Positions 1 to 6,481 of a stretch of 18,210 nt of DNA are shown here, one piece after another. This stretch comes from JARFUG01 sp050485365 (GTDB lineage: Bacteria > Desulfobacterota > Desulfuromonadia > Desulfuromonadales > JACZKF01). How positions within the stretch are numbered: position 1 is the stretch's first letter; every line of letters begins with the position of its first letter. Under the pieces are notes generated by a model, which was not told the origin of the DNA, ran no database searches, and saw nothing but the letters and a program-made list of their open reading frames with translations. Made by a program: the position numbers and the translations under genes. The stretch spans positions 1 to 18,210 of the forward strand of contig JBJHBH010000071.1 of the NCBI GenBank assembly GCA_050485365.1, in the 5' to 3' direction.

Positions 1-60
1 CGGTCCCAGCGCCATCAGGGCCAGGGCTGCGCTGCACATCATCCCCTGCCAAAGTTTCAT
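1..60 (-). CDS. 5' end of a secreted protein (partial)
   Basis: Only the first 20 codons are inside the window; the rest lies beyond position 1. The minus strand reads an ATG at 60 followed by MKLWQGMMCSAALALMALGP, a lysine then a hydrophobic stretch typical of a Sec signal peptide. A strong Shine-Dalgarno AAGGAGG (complement of 64-70) lies four bases before the ATG. No domain can be seen, so the function is unknown. A shared upstream element (191-205) links it to the dodecahaem cytochrome behind it, so another exported redox protein is a reasonable guess, but only a guess. Confidence 0.7.
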   Translation of the reverse strand, partial: MKLWQGMMCSAALALMALGP

Positions 61-300
61 GCTGCCTCCTTCGTTTACGATGTGGATAGGCCGCTCACCG
101 GGCAGCCGCATTTCAACTATGTGGCCTCATATGCGGTGGCCGACTGTGCACATGCGCACTTGTGGGGCAAAGATAGGATGTTTTGTGAGATGTGGTCTAG
201 ATAAGTTGTCATCACATAAGAGTGGGGGGGTGTGAAGAAAAGTTCACCGCAGACGATGCGGAGTTGGAATTTCTATCGATTCCGGATGGCGCATAAAGAA
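61..300 (-). other. upstream region of the left-edge gene
   Basis: This stretch holds no credible ORF. Reading leftward it contains a nonamer-repeat remnant (about 243-262), a run of seven G on the plus strand (225-231 region), the shared element at 191-205, and an imperfect 14-bp palindrome GTGCACATGCGCAC at 146-159 (12 of 14 symmetric). A convincing -35/-10 pair was not found. A weak -10-like TATCTT follows the shared element in the leftward direction. Confidence 0.4.
191..205 (-). promoter_or_regulatory. shared upstream element, copy A
   Basis: The plus strand reads TGTGGTCTAGATAAG; on the coding strand of the leftward gene it is CTTATCTAGACCACA. It lies about 131 bp upstream of the ATG at 60. 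The same word with one core change occurs at 2922-2936, about 121 bp upstream of the dodecahaem cytochrome start. Matching sequence and similar distance suggest a common activator site or promoter part. The identity of the binding protein is inference; the two-component regulator at 3050-3700 is the nearest candidate. Confidence 0.45.
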
Positions 301-324
301 ACCCCGGTCCTTGCGGACCGGGGT
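298..324 (-). terminator. rho-independent terminator of the dodecahaem cytochrome gene
   Basis: ACCCCGGTCC (301-310), loop TTGC, and GGACCGGGGT (315-324) form a perfect 10-bp GC-rich stem. Reading leftward it is followed by a T-rich tract (TTTCTTT). It lies about 30 nt after the TAA stop at 354-356. Confidence 0.8.
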
Positions 325-353
325 AAATTTCATTTCAGGGACTTTTTTATTGT

Positions 354-2801
354 TTACGGCTCTTGATTGCCGACAGCAATACCGTCAGTCCCGATGATGA
401 AGGTGTGGGTGCGGATGTCGGGCACATTGGTGCTGCGGGAGCGCAACGGCATCACCTTGTCGATGTCATACCCATGGCCGGGGCCGTGGCAGCTGGCGCA
501 CAGCGCATCGAAGGACTCCATCCTCAGGGCGTTGTCGTTGTGCACGTCATGGCAGGTGGAGCAGTTCATCCCGGCCTTCGGCCCCTGCTCCATGTCGTTG
601 TACTGCATGCGGTGCGAGAAGCCTGCCCCGTCATCGTGGAAGCGGGCTTCGTTGGGCCAGCGGGTGACGGTCACATGGTCTTCGAGGTCGTCGCCGATCA
701 GGAAGCCCGGAGCGTCGTTGCGGCCTGCGAAGTGCTTGCTTCCATCGTTGCGGGCGTGGCAGGAGCCGCAGGCGTCGAACTGCTCGTGAGACTTGAAGCG
801 TTTGGGGTTGATGATGTTGCCGATCTGACCGTTGCCGGTGAGCATCTCGATGTGAAGGCTTCCCGGGCCGTGGCACGATTCGCAGCCGACGCCGAGCTCA
901 GAGGCGAGGTCTTCGAGCCTGTAGTTGTTGGTTGCCCGCTCCGCAAGGGGAGGTATGGCGTCGACGTCGAAGCCCGTGGAGTGGCACGCCAGGCAGCGGT
1001 CCTCGTAGGAGCGGAATTCGCCGTAGGTGTGCGCACGGGGATTGGTGCCATCAGGCGAATCGTAGAACTGCCAGTTCAGGAAGACGTGGCCGTCATCGGT
1101 CCGGAGGACGTAGCGCTGTTTCCACTTGCCGCCGACGACATATTTAATCTCATCAAGGCTGGAGATGGACCCTTCATTGCCGCTGATGGAGTGGGGGCCG
1201 TATTTCAGCAGATCACCGTAGGTCGCGTTATCCCCCCAATTGCCGGATGTTGCAGTCAAAGGGGTGGCTGGGGACGTCAGTGCCGTCTGGAGCATCTCGA
1301 GCGCTACAGGTCGAATGGTGTCGCTGGAGGCCACCTGGATCATGTCGCCATGGGCGGTATTGGACCAGCCGGATTTGTCTGAGTGGCACATGAGGCACAT
1401 CTGGGTGCCGAGATAGTCGGCATTTTTCGCCACAAATTCGGCATTGTCGAAGGTGGCTTCCCCGGCAGCGTTGCGAGGCATGTCGGGGCTCGGCTTGCCG
1501 ACGCCGCCGTAGAGGAAGGTGTGGGTCGCGATGTCGGGGCGGTTGGTGCTCTGAGCCCGTTTGGGCATGATGGCGTCGATGTCCGCCTGGGTGAACATCC
1601 GGCCGGGGGCGATGGTGCCGTCATGACAGCTGGCGCACAGAGAGACGGTCGTCGAGGCCTTCAAGGCATTGCCTCTGTGCACGTCGTGGCAATCGGTACA
1701 GCTCAGAATACCGGCATGGGGGCCCTGCAGCATGTCATTGTACTGCTGACGGTGGCTGCGGCTGGCGCCGTCGTCGTGGAATCGCTGGTTCGAGCCTGCA
1801 AAGTAGCCGACGCCGGGATTGTGGGCGAGGTTGCCGTTTTCGGGGTCGGTCGGGTCGAGCATCCGCACCAAGGCGTGCAGATCGTCCGATGAGTCCCCGA
1901 GGTTGAAGCCGATGGCGTCTTCGCGGGGCGGATTGGTCCATTCGGTGTGGGATGCGTTGCGCCCATGGCAGGAGCCGCAGAAGGCCGTCTGCTGGTTGAC
2001 GGTGAAATCCGCCGGATTCAGGATGTCTGCCGCAAGCCTTGAATTGACATGGCTCTCGCCGGGGCCGTGGCACTTCTCGCAGCCGATGCCGAGCTCGGTG
2101 ACGATGCGGCCGAGCGAATAGTCGGGAGCGGTGCGGTCGAGAGAGTTTGCGAGCTCGAGGCTGAATCCTGTGGAGTGACAGTCGAGGCAGCGGTCTTCAT
2201 AGACGCGCCCGGGGCCGTACTCATGGGCGCGGGGATCGGGGGCGCCGCCAGGGGTCGCGGGGGAATCGTAGAACTGCCAGCGCAAAAAGACGTGACCGTT
2301 CTCGGTCTGTACGACGAAGCGCTGTTTCCACTTGCCGCCCACAACGTATTTGATCTCATCGAGCGATTCGATATAGCGGACATCGGGAACGGTGGTCGCG
2401 TTGCCGCCATAGGCCAGAAGTCCTTTTTTGGTTCCGTTGGCGATATCGTGAATGGACGAGTGGGCCTTGACCGCGGTGCCTGCGCTCAACGCCTGATTGG
2501 GGTTTTCGAGGGCGTCTTTCAGGATGGCCAGGGCGCCGGGGACGATCGTCTCTTCATTGGCGACCTGGATCATGTCGCCGTGCGCCGTCTGCGCCCAGCC
2601 GTCGTACTTGCCTTTGTGGCACTGGATGCACGCCGCCGAGCCGACATAGCCGTCGCGCAATTGGGCTTCCAGGGTCGGGTTGTCCGGGGGATTCGGACCA
2701 ATCGCGGGCGAGTCGGAGGAGTTGCCGCACCCTGCGAGCCCTCCTCCCAGAGCCAAGGTGCCCGCCATGGCCATGATGGTGAATACACGTCTTTTCTTCA
2801 T
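354..2801 (-). CDS. dodecahaem c-type cytochrome lipoprotein, tandem duplicated
   Basis: This 815-aa protein is an exported multihaem cytochrome, presumably moving electrons across the periplasm or outer membrane. The N-terminus has positive charges, a hydrophobic core and a lipobox LAGC with the acylated cysteine at residue 25. Twelve CxxCH haem-binding motifs begin at residues 58, 205, 241, 275, 368, 389, 469, 603, 640, 678, 747 and 768. Residues about 51-432 and 462-805 are two copies of one six-haem module. Shared blocks include SLDEIKYVVGGKWKQR, VFLxWQFYDSP, YEDRCLxCHSTGF, ELGxGCExCHGPG, RFHDDGA and PDIxTHTF. The haem-binding layout recalls cytochrome c554-type modules; the exact family was not tested. 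The start is fixed by AGGAGG six bases upstream. It is leftward, after a two-component system and with its own terminator at 298-324. Electron-transfer partners are not visible. Confidence 0.93.
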   Translation of the reverse strand: MKKRRVFTIMAMAGTLALGGGLAGCGNSSDSPAIGPNPPDNPTLEAQLRDGYVGSAACIQCHKGKYDGWAQTAHGDMIQVANEETIVPGALAILKDALENPNQALSAGTAVKAHSSIHDIANGTKKGLLAYGGNATTVPDVRYIESLDEIKYVVGGKWKQRFVVQTENGHVFLRWQFYDSPATPGGAPDPRAHEYGPGRVYEDRCLDCHSTGFSLELANSLDRTAPDYSLGRIVTELGIGCEKCHGPGESHVNSRLAADILNPADFTVNQQTAFCGSCHGRNASHTEWTNPPREDAIGFNLGDSSDDLHALVRMLDPTDPENGNLAHNPGVGYFAGSNQRFHDDGASRSHRQQYNDMLQGPHAGILSCTDCHDVHRGNALKASTTVSLCASCHDGTIAPGRMFTQADIDAIMPKRAQSTNRPDIATHTFLYGGVGKPSPDMPRNAAGEATFDNAEFVAKNADYLGTQMCLMCHSDKSGWSNTAHGDMIQVASSDTIRPVALEMLQTALTSPATPLTATSGNWGDNATYGDLLKYGPHSISGNEGSISSLDEIKYVVGGKWKQRYVLRTDDGHVFLNWQFYDSPDGTNPRAHTYGEFRSYEDRCLACHSTGFDVDAIPPLAERATNNYRLEDLASELGVGCESCHGPGSLHIEMLTGNGQIGNIINPKRFKSHEQFDACGSCHARNDGSKHFAGRNDAPGFLIGDDLEDHVTVTRWPNEARFHDDGAGFSHRMQYNDMEQGPKAGMNCSTCHDVHNDNALRMESFDALCASCHGPGHGYDIDKVMPLRSRSTNVPDIRTHTFIIGTDGIAVGNQEP

Positions 2802-2822
2802 TCCTTACCTCCTAGCGGTTGT

Positions 2823-2836
2823 GAAGCAATTGCTTC
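2823..2836. promoter_or_regulatory. perfect 14-bp palindrome in the cytochrome leader
   Basis: GAAGCAATTGCTTC is its own reverse complement. It lies 21 bp upstream of the dodecahaem cytochrome ATG (2801) and just before the ribosome binding site. It could be an operator for a dimeric regulator or a small hairpin affecting translation. No regulator can be assigned. Confidence 0.4.
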
Positions 2837-2903
2837 GAAGAAAAACACCCACACCGGGCTATCGGTCCGTGGCAGCCGTTGCCGGTGCGAGATCGGGTGC
2901 AAT

Positions 2904-2931
2904 GTTATAAACGTAGTAATTTGTGGTCCAG
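2904..2931 (-). promoter_or_regulatory. candidate promoter of the dodecahaem cytochrome
   Basis: On the minus strand a -10-like TATAAC (complement of 2904-2909) lies 16 nt downstream of CTGGAC (complement of 2926-2931). CTGGAC is a poor -35, but it falls inside the shared element 2922-2936. This would fit an activator-dependent promoter. The predicted leader is roughly 95 nt. Confidence 0.35.
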
Positions 2932-2936
2932 ATAAA
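2922..2936 (-). promoter_or_regulatory. shared upstream element, copy B
   Basis: The plus strand reads TGTGGTCCAGATAAA, matching copy A at 191-205 in 13 of 15 positions and in the same orientation relative to its gene. It is about 121 bp upstream of the dodecahaem cytochrome start codon and overlaps the -35 position of the candidate promoter. It is likely a binding site for a common regulator. Confidence 0.5.
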
Positions 2937-3010
2937 TGGGCCTTCACGATCTCGCCGAATCGGTGAGTTTCGCTTCACATAATGACAAGATTGGTAAGGA
3001 AGTTCGGACC

Positions 3011-3037
3011 GGGGAGGGTAAGGGGTGGGGAAGGGGG
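3011..3037 (+). repeat. G-quadruplex-type G-run cluster
   Basis: Five G-runs of 4, 3, 4, 4 and 5 bases (3011-3014, 3016-3018, 3022-3025, 3027-3030, 3033-3037) are separated by one to three bases. They lie 13 bp past the stop of the response regulator gene. The G-rich strand is the template for the leftward genes. It also reads as an imperfect 11-nt repeat. No ordinary hairpin terminator is visible for the regulator gene, so this element may influence transcription there. Confidence 0.5.
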
Positions 3038-3049
3038 AAGAAAAACAGT

Positions 3050-3700
3050 CTACGGCCGGCCGAGATAACCCGCAATCATCTGCAGACACTCGATGACCCT
3101 CTTCCCTTCGGGCGAGAGGGAATAGAGCTTGCGGGCGTCCTGCTGGACGAGCCCCGCGTCCTTGAGGATCTTGAGGTGGAAATTCATCTTGGTGTGGTCC
3201 TCGACTTCGACGCGGCGGGCGAGGTCCATGAAGCGGATAGGCTGATCGCGGGCGATGACGTGCAGCAAATTTCGCCGCATGATGTTCGACAGGGTGTTGA
3301 GGATTTCGCCCACATTCAGATCCGCGGCGCACTCGGAGAATTTGGCTTCCTCGAGATTTCTCATCACCGCCATGAGGAGCTCGTTGGCCTTGAACGGCTT
3401 GGTGACGTAGTCGTCCGCGCCGCGGCGCATGGCGTCGACGGCGTTCTCGACCGTGGCGAAAGCGGTGACCATGACGATGCGCGCGCCGGGATTGCGCTGT
3501 TTGAGCAGGGGGAGGGCGGCGGTTCCCCCCATCCCTGGCATGATCATGTCGAGAAGGACCAAATCGATCCCCGGGCCGGTCAGCTCAAGCGCCTTTTCGG
3601 CGCTTTCGGCCTCCACCGTGGCAAACCCGGCTTGTGTGAGAATTTCACAGATGTTGCCGCGAAGCTCACTGTCGTCGTCCACTACCAGAATCTTGGGCAT
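3050..3700 (-). CDS. response regulator with ArsR-like winged-helix output
   Basis: The product is 216 aa. Residues 1-118 are a receiver domain: acidic pocket Asp8-Asp10, phospho-acceptor Asp51 in LLDMIMPGMGG, Thr79 and Lys101 in the VTKPF motif. Residues about 131-205 look like a winged helix of the ArsR/archaeal type (LARRVEVEDHTK, FHLKILKDAGLV, then YSLSPEGKRV), not the usual OmpR, NarL or NtrC output. It should therefore bind DNA on phosphorylation by the adjacent kinase. The start ATG at 3700 overlaps the kinase 3' end by 35 nt. A GGAG lies nine bases upstream, indicating translational coupling. The most likely targets are nearby leftward genes that share the element at 191-205 and 2922-2936; this is inference. 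Confidence 0.9.
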   Translation of the reverse strand: MPKILVVDDDSELRGNICEILTQAGFATVEAESAEKALELTGPGIDLVLLDMIMPGMGGTAALPLLKQRNPGARIVMVTAFATVENAVDAMRRGADDYVTKPFKANELLMAVMRNLEEAKFSECAADLNVGEILNTLSNIMRRNLLHVIARDQPIRFMDLARRVEVEDHTKMNFHLKILKDAGLVQQDARKLYSLSPEGKRVIECLQMIAGYLGRP

Positions 3701-5120
3701 CGCGCAGTTCTCCTTTGGGGAAGATCAATGTCATCGTGGTTCCCTGGCCGCCTTTGCTCATCACCTCGATCGAGCCGCCGTGGGCTGCCATGATTCCGAA
3801 GCAGATGGAGAGGCCGAGCCCGGTACCCTCTCCCACCGGTTTGGTCGTATAGAAAGGGTCGAAGATACGCCCGAGGTCATCGTCGGCGATTCCGGTGCCG
3901 CTGTCTGTGATGTCGGCGTAGACCCGTTTCGCGTCGTAGCGGGTGCGGATCTGCAAAACCCCGCCGGCCGGGGTGGCGTCAAGGGCGTTGATCAGGATGT
4001 TGATGAGCACTTCCTCGATTTTCCAGGGGACTGCCATGATCTCGGGGCAGCCGCTCTGATAATCCTTGATGAGGGTGTAGGGATCGAGGCGCGGGCCGAG
4101 CAGAAGCAGGGCGCTGTCGATGACCTCGTGCAGATCGGTTTCGACGGGTTCGTCGTCGGCTTCGCGCGAGAAGACGAGAAGCTCGCGGGCGATTTTCGAG
4201 GCGCGGTCGACGTTGCGCTCGATCCCCGCGAGGCGCTTCGCATGAATCTCGTCGAGGGGGAGTTGGGCCAGATCTGCCTTGAGAAGCTCGACGTTCATCT
4301 GAATGTTGGCCAGCGGGTTGTTGATCTCATGGGCGACCCCGGAGGCGAGCTTGCCAAGGGCGTTGAACTTCTCCGAGCGGGCGAAGCGGTTGAGGCGATC
4401 CTCCACGATCCTCTTCCATTCGATTTCGAAGATATGCAGCCCGTTCATCAGGAAGTGCAGCAGGATGAAGGCGCTCAGGCCCCGAAAGAGTTCGATGGGC
4501 AGATTGAGGTTTGTGAAGGTCGTCCCCGAGGGGACGAGCCCGGCAAAGATGCCGTAGAACAGGATCATGACGCCGGCGGCGCGCAGGTTGAAAGCCCCCT
4601 TTTCACTCAGGTGGCGCACGGTGCCGGCTTTGAGGATGAAGCCGAGTCCGGAGAAGACGGCGGCGGGAAGGGCGATGAAATTGCGGATGCGGATGTCGGC
4701 CTCTCCCAGGAACTGCAATCCGGGCGAAGGGTCGTACATCGTCAGCGTAATAATGAGAGCCGAGGCGAGGGCGGCCGGAACGGCCAAGTACAGGATTTTG
4801 GGTCGGTTAAGGGCCAAATTCATCATCGCCAGGCCGAAGGCGAGCAAGAAGGCAAAGGAGATCAGCGTCGAGTTGAGCTTGATCAGGATGATCAACGAAA
4901 GGAAGCGCTGAGGGATGTCGTTGAAATGTAGAATGAAAAAGATTTCAAGCCACTCGTGAATCCCGTGTATGTAGGCGAAGGCGGCCAGCAGCCACAGATA
5001 GCGGGCGAAGCGAAGGTGGCTGAAGCGTTTGTCGCGGGAGGTGATGGCGACGCCGATGGTGAAGAAGGCCATCCCGTAGAAGAGGTAGAGGATGTAAAGG
5101 AGAAACTGATCGAAAACCAT
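3666..5120 (-). CDS. membrane sensor histidine kinase
   Basis: This 484-aa kinase pairs with the overlapping response regulator. Residues 1-231 contain about seven hydrophobic segments (near 5-27, 41-64, 72-103, 110-127, 148-164, 182-197, 211-231) with no large periplasmic loop. That suggests a signal sensed in or at the membrane. The cytoplasmic part has an H-box GVAHEINNPL with phospho-accepting His264, an N-box (ILINALDA, Asn378), G1 DSGTGI at 406-411, an F-box FDPFYTTK at 420-427 and G2 GTGLGL at 432-437. It is a NtrB/HisKA-like transmitter, unusual as partner for a winged-helix regulator. The start at 5120 has only a weak, distant Shine-Dalgarno (AGGA about 12 nt upstream). The sensed signal is unknown. 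Confidence 0.9.
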   Translation of the reverse strand: MVFDQFLLYILYLFYGMAFFTIGVAITSRDKRFSHLRFARYLWLLAAFAYIHGIHEWLEIFFILHFNDIPQRFLSLIILIKLNSTLISFAFLLAFGLAMMNLALNRPKILYLAVPAALASALIITLTMYDPSPGLQFLGEADIRIRNFIALPAAVFSGLGFILKAGTVRHLSEKGAFNLRAAGVMILFYGIFAGLVPSGTTFTNLNLPIELFRGLSAFILLHFLMNGLHIFEIEWKRIVEDRLNRFARSEKFNALGKLASGVAHEINNPLANIQMNVELLKADLAQLPLDEIHAKRLAGIERNVDRASKIARELLVFSREADDEPVETDLHEVIDSALLLLGPRLDPYTLIKDYQSGCPEIMAVPWKIEEVLINILINALDATPAGGVLQIRTRYDAKRVYADITDSGTGIADDDLGRIFDPFYTTKPVGEGTGLGLSICFGIMAAHGGSIEVMSKGGQGTTMTLIFPKGELRDAQDSGSGRRQ

Positions 5121-5171
5121 CTACGGGAAAATCCTTCGAGGGCGCGGGTTTACAGCGGGGACGCTTCGCCG

Positions 5172-5200
5172 ATTCTAATGGGTCTTTCTTGGCGCCGCAA
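5172..5200 (-). promoter_or_regulatory. promoter of the kinase-regulator operon
   Basis: On the minus strand TTGCGG (complement of 5195-5200) and TAGAAT (complement of 5172-5177) are separated by exactly 17 nt. The -10 matches the consensus at five of six positions. The predicted transcript would have a leader of about 45 nt before the kinase ATG at 5120. Confidence 0.5.
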
Positions 5201-5260
5201 TGGAAATCGCGCTCCGGACGGCCTTCCTGCACCGCTGCCGTGGCGCGCTTCACGGATTCC

Positions 5261-5269
5261 TGCTACACT
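5261..5269 (+). promoter_or_regulatory. TGC-extended -10 promoter before the MFS gene
   Basis: TGCTACACT is an extended -10 (TGn followed by TACACT). Transcription would begin near 5276, only about two bases before the ATG at 5278, so the message would be essentially leaderless. The identical nonamer precedes truC at 10748-10756. Confidence 0.45.
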
Positions 5270-5277
5270 CCCCGCCC

Positions 5278-6408
5278 ATGATCGTCGTCCTTTTCGCCAC
5301 CGTCCTCGCTCTCTCGGCCCTTTACGCCCCGCAGCCTCTGCTGCCGCTCATTGTCGCCGAGTTCGGCGTGAGCCGGGAGGCGGCCGCCTTCCTGACGACC
5401 GTCTGCTTCATTCCGCTGAGCATCGCGCCCCTTTTCTACGGCTATCTGCTCGAATCGTTCTCTGCGCGCCGGATGCTGCGCGGGGCCGTTCTGCTTTTGG
5501 CGCTCTCCGAGATCGCGCTTTTCGCGGCGGACTCTTTTGCCCTGCTGGTGGCGATCCGCTTTTTTCAGGGGCTTCTGATCCCCGCCATGCTCACCGCCCT
5601 CATGACCTATGTGGCGCGCGAAAACACCGGCGCCGCCGTGTCGCGGGCGCTCGCAGTCTATATCGCCGCAACCATCCTCGGCGGCTTCCTGGGGCGGGCC
5701 GCCTCGGGGCTCATCGCCTCGCTGCTCGGGTGGCGCGCTCCCTTTTTGGTGCTGGCGGCGAGTCTGCTGCTGTGCTTCTTTCTGCTCCGACGCATCAGGG
5801 ACGATGCACCCCTCAGGCTGGCGCGCCCTTCGCCGCGCCTCCTTCTCGAGACCGTGGGTCGCCCGTTTTTCCTACGGATGTTCTTGGTCGTCTTCTGCCT
5901 CTTTTTCGTCTTCGCGGCGGTCATGAACTTCATCCCCTTTCGCCTGACCGAGATCAGCGAGGAGGCGGACGCCTTTCGCATCGGGATGATCTATTCGGGG
6001 TATCTCATGGGGATCGTCGCCTCGCTCGGCGCGGTGCGCTTGGCGAGACGATGCGGCGGAGAGCGTCCGGTCCTCGTGGCGGGGATGGCGCTCTTCGCCC
6101 TGTCGCTGGCCGGTCTGGCCGCAACGTCCCCCATCGTGCTCTTCGTCGACATGTTCGTTCTGTGCGGCGCCATGTTCCTCGTTCACGCCACCGCCTCCGG
6201 GGTGGTCAACCGGCACGCGCAGAGCCACAGCAAAGGGGTCGTCAACGGACTCTACGTCTCCTTCTACTACGCGGGGGGGACCGCCGGTTCGATTCTCCCC
6301 GGCTTTGTCTACCGGCTGCTGGGGTGGGAGGCCTTTCTCCTCGTTCTGCTGGCGGTGGCGACGGTCGGGTTCTGTCTTGTCGCGGGGTTGGGGCGTCAAG
6401 CCCATTGA
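5278..6408 (+). CDS. MFS exporter, YnfM-like
   Basis: A 376-aa inner-membrane major facilitator with about 12 hydrophobic segments. The first segment contains APQPLLPLIVAEFGVS, followed by the MFS loop around FSARRMLRG and a late motif KGVVNGLYVSFYYAGG. These resemble the YnfM/arabinose-efflux group of proton-driven exporters; the substrate is not predictable. Two starts are possible. ATG 5200 adds 26 residues including several basic ones but has no Shine-Dalgarno and would overlap the kinase promoter. ATG 5278 follows directly on the extended -10 at 5261-5269 and is preferred, though it too lacks a Shine-Dalgarno. The gene is divergent from the kinase operon, with 157 bp between the two ATG codons. 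Confidence 0.85.
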   Translation: MIVVLFATVLALSALYAPQPLLPLIVAEFGVSREAAAFLTTVCFIPLSIAPLFYGYLLESFSARRMLRGAVLLLALSEIALFAADSFALLVAIRFFQGLLIPAMLTALMTYVARENTGAAVSRALAVYIAATILGGFLGRAASGLIASLLGWRAPFLVLAASLLLCFFLLRRIRDDAPLRLARPSPRLLLETVGRPFFLRMFLVVFCLFFVFAAVMNFIPFRLTEISEEADAFRIGMIYSGYLMGIVASLGAVRLARRCGGERPVLVAGMALFALSLAGLAATSPIVLFVDMFVLCGAMFLVHATASGVVNRHAQSHSKGVVNGLYVSFYYAGGTAGSILPGFVYRLLGWEAFLLVLLAVATVGFCLVAGLGRQAH

Positions 6409-6434
6409 CAGCCGTGCCTCCCGGGAGTTAAGGT
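6405..6434 (+). promoter_or_regulatory. candidate promoter of the FKBP gene
   Basis: A consensus -35 TTGACA at 6405-6410 overlaps the MFS stop codon. An 18-nt spacer leads to a weak -10 TAAGGT at 6429-6434. The spacer contains the 10-bp palindrome CTCCCGGGAG (6418-6427). Predicted leader is about 40 nt. Confidence 0.4.
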
Positions 6435-6481
6435 GCACATTTGCTTGCCACTCGTTTTTACAACCTGAAAGGACATTCGCA

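Noticed and set aside
184..214. TGTGA...TCACA halves resembling a CRP/FNR site
   Set aside because: Half-sites are 21 bp apart instead of the six expected, so no standard CRP or FNR site.
363..1382. Rightward 339-aa open frame opposite the dodecahaem cytochrome
   Set aside because: It is the antisense of a gene with twelve clear haem motifs; its translation is low-complexity and lacks any domain.
2951..2967. Short hairpin CTCGCCG/CGGTGAG as terminator of the regulator gene
   Set aside because: Seven base pairs with one mismatch and no T-tract, and it is about 80 bp past the stop codon.
3429..4931. Rightward 500-aa open frame opposite the kinase and regulator
   Set aside because: Antisense of a complete histidine kinase and receiver; no domain signals, a product of GC-rich codon bias.
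4956..6431. 491-aa frame overlapping the MFS gene
   Set aside because: Arginine/proline-rich translation out of frame with a well-supported 12-helix transporter.
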